DNA of 42,978 bases from Conexivisphaerales archaeon (GTDB taxonomy: Archaea > Thermoproteota > Nitrososphaeria > Conexivisphaerales > UBA164): NCBI GenBank assembly GCA_030756715.1, contig JAVBJD010000004.1:8728-51705 (forward strand). Direction: 5' to 3'. The position numbers and the translations under genes are program-made. This document shows, one piece after another, positions 35,096 through 42,978 of the stretch (positions are counted from its first letter, which is position 1; each line of letters opens with the position of its first letter). The notes under the pieces were generated by a model. The model was not told the DNA's origin and did no database searches. It was given only the letters and a program-made list of their open reading frames with translations.

Positions 35096-35426
35096 AATCA
35101 GAGTATTTGAAAAAGGGCATATTTAGATTTTTATATAATTACTTTTTATATATGCAATTTTTATACAAAAAGCCCCATTTGGGTGATTCCCAGTTGATTG
35201 TTATGCTTGCTTATACGCATAAAATGATATGCTGTTTACCTTTTTATCTATCTCTTTTCCAGTAAAACCATACAATCTGTAAAGCTTTTTGGCGCGTTGG
35301 TTTCTCAAGTTCACAAATCAGCTTTTATGTAGAATCTAAATGATTTTTTTAAAAAAGATGATGCTCACTTTTAGGTTAAAAATTTTTAGCTTTCACAATT
35401 ATAACGTTCCTAGCTGTATTTTATTT
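35096..35426. other. A/T-rich divergent intergenic region
   Basis: Between the COG4280-like gene (minus) and the primase-like gene (plus). It holds at least two box A-like runs (TTTTTATATAATTAC near 35130 and TTTTTATATATGC near 35146), a candidate weaker box AATTATAAC at 35397-35405 before GTG 35427, and no further gene that I can support. The frame upstream of 35427 is open to ATG 35340 but is very A/T-rich. Confidence 0.45.
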
Positions 35427-36779
35427 GTGGACTGGACAGATATAAAGAGACATTATGAGAGCGATTACGTAGCTAAAGAGATTATAGATTACTCTAAAAG
35501 CAGATGGGTCGCGCTCGAAGCACCGTCAGAAGGGCAAAGGATATTTATAAGGTACGATAAAGGTGAGCCCTTATCTATAAAGGACAGAGCTGATTATGAT
35601 GGCATACTACAGAGGTTTTCTCACTTAAAACCCAGAACGATCTATGCAACAGCAAACTTGTACAGCGTTTTGAACTTACAGAGCGTAAAAAACGAAACCT
35701 CAATAATAAGAACTACTCCAGCATTTGACGTCGATGGATCTCTGGAAGATTACAAGCTTATCATGAAAGTTGCAGATATTATAGTTCAAGAGCTTGACAG
35801 GTTCAAGGTTTCCAAATCCGTTTACCTAATATGGTCTGGCAGAGGTGTACACGTGCAGATAAACGAGAATGCTTTCTCTGATGATCTGCTGAAAAGGTAC
35901 GGTCCCTTGAGAGTTGCGCGCTCAGTCGTTGAATTTATACTTGCAAGAACTCATGAAGAGATAAAGAAAATAGCTGCAGCTGCAAAGAACAGCGACAGAG
36001 AGCTGAAAGCCGAAAACAAGATGGATGTAGAGAGGGTTTTCACCGTTCCCCTTTCTTTTCATAGGTTTCTTGATTATGTATGTGTGGCTTTCAAACCAAA
36101 TGAGATCAACGATTTTGACATAGCTTGGGCGGATCCCAAAAATTACAGGCACAACGCTTCTTGGAGAGACTGCGTTATCGGTGAAGCTGACGAGCTGGCC
36201 CTTAAAGCTCTGCAAAATCATCCTAAGGCTGAACCTAATGAATACCCGATTAAAAGAGAAACAGATGTGGCGGCCAGAAAAAATGAAGGACTTGGCAGGT
36301 TTCAGGTTATGGGTCTCATGCAGGCAGCAAGGTATTATCTGATAAAAGGAGACATTAAAAAAGCTAAATCCTTCGGTCTTAACAGGGCGATATTCTACGC
36401 ATGGGCGAAGAGGTACGGACCAGTTAAAAAAGGCGGAGTACAGAAGCGTTTAGGGGAAGAAACAACCAAAGAAGAGGTTTATGGCTTTGAAAAAGTAGGA
36501 AACGAAGAAGCCCCGATCGATAAGGGGTCAGGGCTCTTCATGATAGGCAACAAGGTTCAGACGCCAGAAGACTACGATCGCGAGATAGCTATGAGGATAA
36601 ACGCATTTGTGCCCTATGATAAAGCATGGGAAAGAACTTTAAAGTACATGAGCAGATTCCCTAAAGAGTACCTAGAAGATCAGAGGCTTTTCTTTGAAAG
36701 GGTTTACAGACCTGTTCGCGACAGCTTTTTAGAAAAGGTTGTAGAAGAAAAAGAGCTCGATGAAGATCAGGCTTCATAA
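35427..36779 (+). CDS. Archaeo-eukaryotic primase (AEP) superfamily protein with extra C-terminal domain
   Basis: About 450 residues. All three AEP core motifs are visible: metal-binding FDVD (coordinates near 35724), SGRGVHVQI (near 35835, as SGRGxHV in PriS) and VPLSFHR (near 36045, as RxPxSxH in PriS). The DxD pair, His and the second His suggest a competent nucleotidyltransferase. The last 170 residues (ARYYLIKGDIKKAKSFGLNR, then AMRINAFVPYDKAWERTLKY) are a separate helical domain not found in PriS. No primase large subunit is near. GTG 35427 begins VDWTDIKRHYES, the part that looks like AEP; an in-frame ATG at 35340 would add 29 A/T-rich, dubious codons. It may be the organism's PriS or a second, repair-type primase. 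Confidence 0.7.
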   Translation: MDWTDIKRHYESDYVAKEIIDYSKSRWVALEAPSEGQRIFIRYDKGEPLSIKDRADYDGILQRFSHLKPRTIYATANLYSVLNLQSVKNETSIIRTTPAFDVDGSLEDYKLIMKVADIIVQELDRFKVSKSVYLIWSGRGVHVQINENAFSDDLLKRYGPLRVARSVVEFILARTHEEIKKIAAAAKNSDRELKAENKMDVERVFTVPLSFHRFLDYVCVAFKPNEINDFDIAWADPKNYRHNASWRDCVIGEADELALKALQNHPKAEPNEYPIKRETDVAARKNEGLGRFQVMGLMQAARYYLIKGDIKKAKSFGLNRAIFYAWAKRYGPVKKGGVQKRLGEETTKEEVYGFEKVGNEEAPIDKGSGLFMIGNKVQTPEDYDREIAMRINAFVPYDKAWERTLKYMSRFPKEYLEDQRLFFERVYRPVRDSFLEKVVEEKELDEDQAS

Positions 36780-37130
36780 AATTAAGCTTTCAAGATATTC
36801 GATCAAAACTCTTGCGCCGCTGTGCTCGTAGTCCTTCGTTGCGTAAACTATAGTTATCTTTTCTTTCTTAACAATTTCAAGTAAATCCTTGACCTTTTTA
36901 TTGCCCTTCAGCTCTTCTCTGTACTTTAGCCTGAATTCTTCCCATTTTTCAACATCGTGAGAATACCATTTTCTGAGTTCGTTGCTGGGCGCAATTTCCT
37001 TCATCCAGATGTCTATCTTTTCTTTTTTGATGCCCCTCGGCCATAACCTTTCAACAAGGACCCACCTGCCATCTCTTTTGTCCTTTTCCTCATAAACGCT
37101 TTTGTGGTTTATCAATGCAATATGGAGCAC
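36774..37130 (-). CDS. DUF488 family protein
   Basis: A 118-residue protein matching DUF488 (YeaO-like): RWVLVERLWPRGIKKEKID with the conserved RLWPRG, IAPSNELRKWYSHD, WEEFRLKYREEL and a C-terminal ITIVYATKDYEHSGARVL. Members are small soluble proteins without an agreed function. It overlaps the end of the primase-like gene by 6 bp, tail to tail, so the two are not cotranscribed. Confidence 0.88.
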   Translation of the reverse strand: MLHIALINHKSVYEEKDKRDGRWVLVERLWPRGIKKEKIDIWMKEIAPSNELRKWYSHDVEKWEEFRLKYREELKGNKKVKDLLEIVKKEKITIVYATKDYEHSGARVLIEYLESLIL

Positions 37131-37191
37131 ATATTTGAATAAAAATTTTTGTTAAGCTTTTGTCTTACGTTGTTTTTGATCTGAAAAAGTA

Positions 37192-37200
37192 TTTATATAT
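37192..37200 (+). promoter_or_regulatory. Box A for the NCS1-type transporter
   Basis: TTTATATAT lies about 24 nt before ATG 37220 and 18 nt before ATG 37214. This marks the transcript start and rules out the TTG at 37160. Confidence 0.55.
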
Positions 37201-37219
37201 GTTTCATAGAATTATGACG

Positions 37220-38887
37220 ATGTCAGAGGAAAAAAAGAAGCTAGCTGAACAGATAGACAGGGTCGCTATAACAAAGTACTATCCCGATAAAGGCTACGTT
37301 GAGCTCACTAGAGGTTTTCCAGAAGAGAGTTACCTCTGGAACGAAGACTTTCATCCAACTCCAGTTAAATACAGGAACTGGGGAACCCTTACGTACTTTG
37401 CTATCTGGTTCGGGATGTCGATGGAAGTTGAAAGCTGGGCCCTCGTTTCGATAGCTTATTCTTTCGGGCTTAACTGGTTCTGGGGGCTGATGGCTGTTTT
37501 GCTCGGAAACCTTATCATCCTTATCCCGATTCTCATAATCAGTCACGGGGGAGCTAGGTACGGAATCCCAGAAACCATAATAACGAGATCCAGGTGGGGA
37601 GTTTACGGGGCCTGGATCCCTAACATAATAAGGGGGATAATCGGAGCCGGATGGTGGGGAATAGACACCTGGATCATAGCTGAATCTTTCGGTGCTATGT
37701 ACATAGTCGCAACCAATCAGGTTGATAAGCTGCTGCTTCTAGCTCAGCAGTACCCGGCAACTCTTCCTTTCCTTATTTCCACCATAAACCCCATGCTCTT
37801 CTGGACTGTATTCATAATAACTATAATAGCAAGGGTAGTTCTGCTTTATTACTCCCCTCCTAAAACTGGTCAGAGGGTTCTTCAGATGGTAAGCTGGAGC
37901 GTTCCTTTCATAGCTTTTGCTGGATTCTTTATAGCTTTCTTCAGCGTTATGAGAGAAGCAAACTGGCAGTGGACCAGCATATTATCTATACCAACTACTG
38001 TTTCTGGGTCAGCTTTCTGGTTTGCCCTGATAGGACTGATAAACGCTAACGTGGCATTCTGGGCAACTATGGCCCTTAGTATGCCGGATTACAGCAGGTT
38101 CGCAAAAAGCCAGTACGCTCAGAGCTTCGGACAGATCCCCATGCCTCTCTTGATGACAGCAATAGGGGCTTTTGGCCTGATAACAACAGGTGCATCGATA
38201 GCGGTTTTCAAGATACCGATATGGGACCCGATAGTGCTTACAGCCCTTGCCGTATCAAACCCAGCGCTTGCTTTCACCGGCCTTTTCCTGCTAATGCTGG
38301 GAGTTGTAATCGTCAACATATACGCTGATACTGTGGGCCCCGCTTACGATTTTGCAAACCTTTATCCAAAAAAGATAAGCTGGTTCAGAGGGGTAATCAT
38401 CGTTATAGTAATAGCTGCACTGCTTCAGTCCTGGAGCTATTACTTCAGCGCTTTCAGCTATGTAGAAAACTGGCTTTTGACGTACGGGGCTCTGCTCGGG
38501 GGCGTTGAAGGGATAATCTTGTTTGATTACGCAATAGTTAGGAGGTTCAAGTTTGAGCTCCCGGACAACTACCTGACTTACGGCAGGTTCAGGTATTTAA
38601 AGGGAGTTAACCCGGCCGCGGTCATAGCATTTATAGTATCGATGGTGCTCGTCTTTCCTCCCAACACTTACCTGCCAACTTCAATAGCACAGCTCTATCC
38701 ATACCAGGCATGGGTTTTCCAGAACGCCTGGCTGTCTGCAATACTCATAGCAGGGATAGTTTATCTTATTCTTATGAAGTTCTGGGTTATACCTAAATAC
38801 CAGCCTATGCTGAAGGGCGGCCTCCTCAGTGGCTATATAGCTGACGACACAAAGATAATTTTCTCAAAAGAAAGGAACACGAATTGA
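37220..38887 (+). CDS. NCS1 family nucleobase/cation symporter
   Basis: Membrane importer of purines, pyrimidines, hydantoins, allantoin or thiamine in characterised members. About 555 residues with twelve hydrophobic segments. Typical blocks are NLIILIPILIISHGGARYGI (loop after TM2), ARSRWGVYG-like ITRSRWGVYGAWIPNIIRGI, GWWGIDTWI, ANVAFWATMALSMPDYSRFA and ADTVGPAYDFANLYP. ATG 37220 is chosen because box A at 37192-37200 lies inside the extra N-terminus that TTG 37160 would add. A xanthine dehydrogenase-like gene follows on the same strand after about 100 bp, which would suit a purine substrate, although a possible terminator lies between them. Confidence 0.9.
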   Translation: MSEEKKKLAEQIDRVAITKYYPDKGYVELTRGFPEESYLWNEDFHPTPVKYRNWGTLTYFAIWFGMSMEVESWALVSIAYSFGLNWFWGLMAVLLGNLIILIPILIISHGGARYGIPETIITRSRWGVYGAWIPNIIRGIIGAGWWGIDTWIIAESFGAMYIVATNQVDKLLLLAQQYPATLPFLISTINPMLFWTVFIITIIARVVLLYYSPPKTGQRVLQMVSWSVPFIAFAGFFIAFFSVMREANWQWTSILSIPTTVSGSAFWFALIGLINANVAFWATMALSMPDYSRFAKSQYAQSFGQIPMPLLMTAIGAFGLITTGASIAVFKIPIWDPIVLTALAVSNPALAFTGLFLLMLGVVIVNIYADTVGPAYDFANLYPKKISWFRGVIIVIVIAALLQSWSYYFSAFSYVENWLLTYGALLGGVEGIILFDYAIVRRFKFELPDNYLTYGRFRYLKGVNPAAVIAFIVSMVLVFPPNTYLPTSIAQLYPYQAWVFQNAWLSAILIAGIVYLILMKFWVIPKYQPMLKGGLLSGYIADDTKIIFSKERNTN

Positions 38888-38912
38888 GCTTTATTTTTTG
38901 ATTTTTATCCTC

Positions 38913-38936
38913 AAACTCATAAGAGATTGAGTTTTT
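38913..38936 (+). terminator. Hairpin followed by T-run after the NCS1 gene
   Basis: AAACTCA (38913-38919) pairs with TGAGTTT (38928-38934) as a 7-bp stem with an 8-nt loop; T residues follow. It is 25 nt after the transporter's stop. Archaeal termination depends mainly on T-runs, so the hairpin itself may be incidental. Confidence 0.4.
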
Positions 38937-38990
38937 ATTGTCAAATTCCAAAAAGAATAAATCTGACGCAAAACAACCTATCCTTTACCG

Positions 38991-41231
38991 TTGACAGAAC
39001 AAGAATTGATTCCTAAAAATGTGCCCCGCCTTGATTCTTATGAAAAAGTCACGGGGAGATTAAAGTTTTTTGGGGACGTTTACCTCAACGGAATGCTTAC
39101 GGGCTACGTCGTGAGGAGCCCCTTCCCTCACTGCAGCATAAATTCAATCAACGTGGAGAAAGCTCTCAGGGTTCAGGGCGTAAGAGCCGTGCTCACGAGC
39201 AAAGAAATACCCGGGATAAACAGGTACGGGCCCTATGACGATGCCCCGATACTTGCAGATAAAAAAGCAAAATACTACGGAGAAGCCATAGCTTTGATAG
39301 CGGCTGAGAGCATTGAAAGCGCTAAAAAGGCTGAAGAGGAGCTCGACCTCAAGTGCAGCCCTTTACCTGTGGTTGAAAACATCGAGCAATCTGTTGAAGG
39401 AAAGGTTCTTGTGCACGAAAACGGCAACATAGGGGTTCACTTTCACGTTACACGGGGCGACCTCGATTACTATGAAAAGAATTCCGATTTTGTATTTGAA
39501 AGAACTTACAGGACCCAGTTCCAGAAGCACATGTACCTCGAGCCTGAAAGCGGCTATGCTTACATAGACGATCATGGCAGGATAAACGTCTTCTCAAACG
39601 GCCAGAACCCGCACGCGGACAGGAAAATAATCGCCAGGGCTCTCAAGATCCCTGAAGAAAACGTAAGAGTTGTAAGCTACCCAACAGGCGGGAGCTTCGG
39701 AGGCAAAGAGGAGTCCCCGTTTCCTGCTTTTCTCGCCCTTTTGGCGTTTTATTCTCACAGTCCCGTAAGGATTATGTATTCAAGGGAGGAATCCGGAATT
39801 GCGGGCGTGCACAGGCACGCTTCAAAGATAGAGCTGAAAACTGGGGTCATGAAGGACGGTACATTCACATTTAACATCTCACGAGTTTACCTCGATACAG
39901 GGGCTTACATGATCTGGGGGCCAAACGTCCTGGGAACAGCCATGGAGGTTTCAAACGGGCCGTACCGCTTTTACGCTGTTGATGCAGAAGGATTTCTGGT
40001 TTACACGAACAACGGGGTTTCTTCAGCTTTCAGGGGCTTCGGCGCTCCCCAGGGTTCTTTTGCCATGGAATCTCTGATTGACGAAATTTCCAGAGAGCTG
40101 GGCATCGACCCTATAGATTTCAGGCTTAAGAACCTCCTGAAAGACGGCGACACAGCACCTTTCGGAAATAAGGCCAGGGGGCTTGAAGGCGTGAGGAAGG
40201 CTCTGGTCATGTCAAAGGGCTCAAGAATCTTAAGGTCTGCAAAGACAGAAAACGAGTTTTACAAAGAAGGAATAGGGGTCGCGCTTGGCATGAAGGGCAT
40301 AGCTTATGGAAGCGATGAGCCGCCTGTAAACGTTGCTTTGGAGGTTGACCCTAAGGGTTTTGTAAAAGTGTATTTTTCAAACGTTGATTACGGCCAGGGG
40401 ATAATAACTGGAAACGCCCAGCTAGTTTCCATGAAGCTGGGAATACCAGTAGAAACGATAAAAGTTTACAACGCTGATACCGACCTTTCCCCTGATTCAG
40501 GTTCCTCAAACGCTTCCAGAAGCACTGTAACCAGCGGGATGGCTCTGGTAAAGGCCTGCGAGAAGCTTGTAGGAGACATCGCTGTAAAGCTTTCAGAAGC
40601 TCTCGGTATACCGTTGCAGAAAGTCGATTATGCAGGGGGAAAATTCATAACTCCTGAAGGATCATTGAGCTTGTTTCAGGCAGTGAACAAGATAAACGAA
40701 GGGAAGAGCTTTAGAATCGAGTTCACTTACAACCCCCCTGAAGTTGAGAAAAAGATAGAGGGCATGAAAGAAGCTCCAAGGTTCTTCTACACTTATGACG
40801 TCCTGATAACAAAGGTTGACGTAGATACCTTAACGGGCAGGATAAGAGTCAAAGAAATGGAGCACTTTGTAGATGCGGGAAACATAATCAACCCGGTAAT
40901 AGCTGAATCTCAAGTAGAAGGGGCCGCGATACAGGGGCTCGGGCTTGCTCTTTATGAGGAACTCAAGTACAGCAAAGGGATCCCGTTGAACACAAACTAC
41001 ACTACATACATAGTCCCTTCATCAAAGGACATACCAGAAATCAGAACGTATTTTGCAGAATCTTATGAAGATCTGGGGCCTTTTGGAGCTAAAGGGGTTG
41101 GCGAAATAGGGCTGGTTCCCGTTGCCCCGGCTATAGCGAGCGCGATAAGGGACGCCCTGGGAATATCGATCTACGAGCTTCCGCTTACAGCTGAAAAAAT
41201 AGCAAAAGCCATGGAAATTTTAAAAAAGTAA
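38991..41231 (+). CDS. Molybdenum hydroxylase large subunit (xanthine dehydrogenase/CoxL family)
   Basis: The 746-residue Mo-cytosine/molybdopterin-binding subunit. Blocks are VPRLDSYEKVTGRLKFFGDV (N-terminal domain), PTGGSFGGKEE (about 230-240), SSAFRGFGAPQGSFAMES, the SGSSNASRST cofactor contact, and the catalytic glutamate E705 in GAKGVGEIGLVPVAPAI. Family members hydroxylate purines, aldehydes or CO. The FeS and FAD subunits that normally accompany it are not next to it. An NCS1 transporter precedes and a molybdopterin-binding accessory gene follows. Substrate cannot be told; the transporter makes a purine attractive. Start TTG 38991 fits the family's usual N-terminus. No box A is clear. 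Confidence 0.9.
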   Translation: MTEQELIPKNVPRLDSYEKVTGRLKFFGDVYLNGMLTGYVVRSPFPHCSINSINVEKALRVQGVRAVLTSKEIPGINRYGPYDDAPILADKKAKYYGEAIALIAAESIESAKKAEEELDLKCSPLPVVENIEQSVEGKVLVHENGNIGVHFHVTRGDLDYYEKNSDFVFERTYRTQFQKHMYLEPESGYAYIDDHGRINVFSNGQNPHADRKIIARALKIPEENVRVVSYPTGGSFGGKEESPFPAFLALLAFYSHSPVRIMYSREESGIAGVHRHASKIELKTGVMKDGTFTFNISRVYLDTGAYMIWGPNVLGTAMEVSNGPYRFYAVDAEGFLVYTNNGVSSAFRGFGAPQGSFAMESLIDEISRELGIDPIDFRLKNLLKDGDTAPFGNKARGLEGVRKALVMSKGSRILRSAKTENEFYKEGIGVALGMKGIAYGSDEPPVNVALEVDPKGFVKVYFSNVDYGQGIITGNAQLVSMKLGIPVETIKVYNADTDLSPDSGSSNASRSTVTSGMALVKACEKLVGDIAVKLSEALGIPLQKVDYAGGKFITPEGSLSLFQAVNKINEGKSFRIEFTYNPPEVEKKIEGMKEAPRFFYTYDVLITKVDVDTLTGRIRVKEMEHFVDAGNIINPVIAESQVEGAAIQGLGLALYEELKYSKGIPLNTNYTTYIVPSSKDIPEIRTYFAESYEDLGPFGAKGVGEIGLVPVAPAIASAIRDALGISIYELPLTAEKIAKAMEILKK

Positions 41232-41304
41232 GTATTATAAGCTTAAGATCATTTGTTTGATTAAACCAGGCTTCCAAAAAAGTTAAGATTTTTTAAGTTA
41301 AACA

Positions 41305-41316
41305 AATATATTAAAA
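41305..41316 (+). promoter_or_regulatory. Box A for the molybdopterin-binding accessory gene
   Basis: AATATATTAAAA is centred 24 nt before ATG 41334, so the gene has its own promoter and probably a leaderless mRNA. Confidence 0.5.
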
Positions 41317-41333
41317 AATACAGCATTTTAAAC

Positions 41334-42344
41334 ATGGGAGTTAAAATAGTAAAGACCGATGAGGCGATCGGGAAAAAGCTAGCTTACGATACAACTCTTG
41401 TTACAAAGGAAAGGGCCCAGGTTCTTTACGAAAAAGGCACTCTTATAACCGAAGAGGAGGTAAAGAGGCTTAAGGATTCCGGGGTTTACTACGTTTATGT
41501 TAATGATGAAGGAGGGGAAGAGGTTTACTATGAATGGGAAATAAGCGAAGCTGTTTGCAAGAAAGCAATTGACGGAAGGTTCTTAGAGTATAAAGTAGGA
41601 AAGCAGGGGGCTGTCCTAGTATATTCAAAGGTTCCGGGAATAGTACAGGTAAACAGAGAAGCTCTTAAGGTTTTGAACTCATCAGGCACAGCGCTTCTAA
41701 TAAGCAAGGCTTCAGGTACCGCAGTTGGCTCACACGAGCTTGTAGCTGTAATCGACTCTCTGCCGTTGTACGTTGAAAAGGAAAAGTTTGAAAGCATACT
41801 AAAAGATCTCAGACTTGCTCTAACCTTACAGCAGTTTAAGTACAGAAGGGTCGGAACCGTAATAACTGGAACCGAGGTCTACGAAGGAAGAAAAAAGGAC
41901 CTTTACAGCGATATACTGAGCGAAAAGGCAAGAAAATACGGATGGGAAATAGTTAGCAGAGAGATAGTACCCGATGATGAAGATAAAATATCCAAAGCGG
42001 TGGAGAAATCCCTCGAAAACGCAGATGCCGTAATAATAACGGGGGGCATGTCCGTCGACGCTACAGACAGGACGCCCGCAGGAATAAGAAAGGCAGGCGC
42101 AGATGTGATAGCTTACGGAATACCTGTAAAGCCAACCACGATGTCTCTTATAGCTTTTAAGGGAGAGAAGATAATTTTCGGGATTTCCGCAGGCGGAATA
42201 CATTACAGGGATCTTAACTCCATAGATATAATATTCACAAAGCTCATGGCTGGCTGGAGGCCAACTAAAGAAGATATAGCGCTCCTGGGAGACGGTGGCC
42301 TTTTGCCCAACTTTGAAGCTTCTTCAAAGCTACATTCAGAATAA
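41334..42344 (+). CDS. Molybdopterin-binding (MoCF_biosynth) accessory protein of molybdenum hydroxylases
   Basis: A 336-residue protein. The C-terminal half is the MoCF_biosynth fold of MoeA/MogA/CinA: VGTVITGTEVYEGR (about 173-186), ADAVIITGGMSVDATDRTP (about 230-248) and GIPVKPTTMSLIAF. The N-terminus (VKTDEAIGKKLAYDTTLV, then LYEKGTLITEEEVKRLKDSG) resembles a MoeA-type linker and the accessory proteins found next to clostridial molybdenum hydroxylases. It would act in delivery or insertion of the Mo cofactor. The end keeps the IALLGDGGL block but lacks the Cys-rich tail seen in those relatives. Its position right after the hydroxylase subunit supports this. Confidence 0.78.
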   Translation: MGVKIVKTDEAIGKKLAYDTTLVTKERAQVLYEKGTLITEEEVKRLKDSGVYYVYVNDEGGEEVYYEWEISEAVCKKAIDGRFLEYKVGKQGAVLVYSKVPGIVQVNREALKVLNSSGTALLISKASGTAVGSHELVAVIDSLPLYVEKEKFESILKDLRLALTLQQFKYRRVGTVITGTEVYEGRKKDLYSDILSEKARKYGWEIVSREIVPDDEDKISKAVEKSLENADAVIITGGMSVDATDRTPAGIRKAGADVIAYGIPVKPTTMSLIAFKGEKIIFGISAGGIHYRDLNSIDIIFTKLMAGWRPTKEDIALLGDGGLLPNFEASSKLHSE

Positions 42345-42411
42345 CACTTGTGTTTTGAAAAATTAAAAGCAAAAAAGAAAACTTTAGAGTATTTTAAAAT
42401 TCTGTTAAAGC

Positions 42412-42702
42412 TTACTCTTCTTTTACGTGTAGCTCTCCGTACCTGCCAACGTTTAGCCTTTTTACTCCTCTGTATGTATTAACGTATCCGTTCACGACTT
42501 CGACGGTGTCCCCTTCTTTTACCATGTCTATCTGTTCGTTCCAGAGGTTCAGAATTATGCTGCCTGTTTCATCTTCTATAGTTGCTTCTGCAACCCTCGA
42601 TTCACCGCGTGTAGTGTTAACGTTCTTTGGCTCGGATATCTTGCTTACCTTTCCAGTCACCGTTACTTTCCTACTATCTTCCTTTATTTCCGCTATCTTC
42701 AA
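42412..42702 (-). CDS. Single-stranded DNA-binding protein, single OB fold (crenarchaeal SSB type)
   Basis: A 96-residue OB-fold protein: KVTVTGKVSKISEP as strand 1, EATIEDETGSIILNLWNEQ as strands 2-3 with the Trp that stacks on DNA, VKEGDTVEVVNGYVNTYRG and a final strand RLNVGRYGELHV. It matches the N-terminal domain of Sulfolobus SSB and lacks the flexible acidic tail found there, so it may work as a single-domain binder or as part of an RPA-like complex. ATG 42702 lies about 28 nt from box A on the minus strand. Confidence 0.85.
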   Translation of the reverse strand: MKIAEIKEDSRKVTVTGKVSKISEPKNVNTTRGESRVAEATIEDETGSIILNLWNEQIDMVKEGDTVEVVNGYVNTYRGVKRLNVGRYGELHVKEE

Positions 42703-42725
42703 TGTTTTGATATTAAAATATGTAC

Positions 42726-42733
42726 TATAAAAG
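42726..42733 (-). promoter_or_regulatory. Box A for the SSB gene
   Basis: CTTTTATA on the minus strand lies about 28 nt before ATG 42702, consistent with a leaderless transcript. Confidence 0.45.
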
Positions 42734-42768
42734 CTTAATCTATAAACATTACAAAAGACCTAAAGCTC

Positions 42769-42794
42769 GGCCTTCTCAATACGGAGAGAAGGTC
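42769..42794. other. Hairpin between SSB and tRNA-Asp
   Basis: GGCCTTCTC (42769-42777) pairs with GAGAAGGTC (42786-42794) over 9 bp with one G-U pair and an 8-nt loop. It lies between two divergent promoters and is followed by a short T run. It could belong to a small RNA or be a regulatory site for either gene. Confidence 0.35.
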
Positions 42795-42873
42795 AGATTT
42801 TAAGTGTATACAAACGAGAATATACGCTTAGGATTTTTCTGAATGCTTTACGCAAACACAAAAAAGAGAAACG

Positions 42874-42880
42874 TTTAAAA
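42874..42880 (+). promoter_or_regulatory. Box A for tRNA-Asp
   Basis: TTTAAAA is centred about 28 nt upstream of the mature tRNA 5' end, the expected place for an archaeal tRNA promoter. Confidence 0.5.
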
Positions 42881-42904
42881 CTTCTATTTTTATAACTAGA
42901 TTAA

Positions 42905-42977
42905 GCCCTGGTAGTATAGCGGCCCAGTATGCGGCGCTGTCACCGCCGTGACCCGGGTTCAAATCCCGGCCAGGGCG
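42905..42977 (+). tRNA. tRNA-Asp (anticodon GTC)
   Basis: Acceptor stem GCCCTGG (42905-42911) pairs with CCAGGGC (42970-42976). The D arm GTAT...GTAT, the anticodon stem CGGCG/CGCCG around the loop CTGTCAC, and the T arm CCGGG/CCCGG with loop TTCAAAT are all present. The anticodon is GTC and the discriminator base is G, the Asp identity base. No intron. CCA is not encoded before the window ends one base later. Confidence 0.96.
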
Positions 42978-42978
42978 T

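Noticed and set aside
1-42978. CRISPR array, insertion sequence, prophage or defence island
   Set aside because: No regularly spaced direct repeats, transposase, integrase, restriction or Cas motifs were seen.

Overview
This window looks like a chromosomal segment of a thermophilic archaeon. Supporting evidence is a full-length reverse gyrase, a class I (archaeal) lysyl-tRNA synthetase, archaeal-type ProRS, ribosomal protein eS17, a CDC48-type AAA ATPase, a crenarchaeal-style single-OB SSB, an A-type (archaeal) ATP synthase, GHMP-type shikimate kinase and many genes with an A/T-rich box A about 25 nt before the start codon (leaderless transcripts). The ATP synthase order D - small ORF - K recalls Sulfolobales. 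The ADH synthase / DHQ synthase II route to dehydroquinate is better known from euryarchaea and Thaumarchaeota. The exact lineage cannot be fixed from this window; a TACK or Marsarchaeota-like thermophile is my best inference.

Layout. 1-4.5 kb: end of a CDC48 ATPase, lysS, a convergent aldo/keto reductase, eS17 overlapping a SerK-type serine kinase. 4.5-8.3 kb: an ABC transporter (ATPase plus a double-length permease), convergent with a PurM-like/ThiN fusion likely in thiamine biosynthesis. 8.3-9.7 kb: proS, divergent from the thiamine gene across one symmetric box A. 9.8-19.3 kb: a ten-gene co-directional run encoding essentially every enzyme from aspartate to chorismate and on to prephenate: aspartokinase, aspartate-semialdehyde dehydrogenase, ADH synthase, DHQ synthase II, aroD, aroE, archaeal aroK, aroA, aroC and a chorismate mutase with an unusual C-terminal domain. 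19.4-25.1 kb: a cobalamin adenosyltransferase, a 296-bp A/T-rich gap, and an ATP synthase operon F-E-A-B-D-small ORF-K. 25.1-27.1 kb: a divergent UPRTase-like gene and uridine phosphorylase, a probable pyrimidine salvage pair. 27.2-30.8 kb: reverse gyrase, followed by a probable C/D box sRNA. 30.9-35.1 kb: a Ca2+/cation antiporter, a radical SAM protein, a TauE/SafE-DUF1634 pair and an FTR1/COG4280-like membrane protein. 35.4-37.1 kb: an archaeo-eukaryotic primase-superfamily protein and a DUF488 protein. 37.2-42.3 kb: an NCS1-type nucleobase transporter, a molybdenum hydroxylase large subunit and its molybdopterin-binding accessory protein. 42.4-43 kb: SSB and tRNA-Asp(GUC).

The window is dense, mostly housekeeping and biosynthetic. 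I see no insertion sequence, prophage, CRISPR array or defence island. The most unusual items are the PurM-like/ThiN fusion, the chorismate mutase joined to what looks like a shortened aminotransferase fold, the stand-alone primase-like protein, the UPRTase-like protein with long extensions, the sRNA behind reverse gyrase, and a 43-codon ATP synthase ORF that is easy to miss. All functions are read from motifs by eye; no database search was made.
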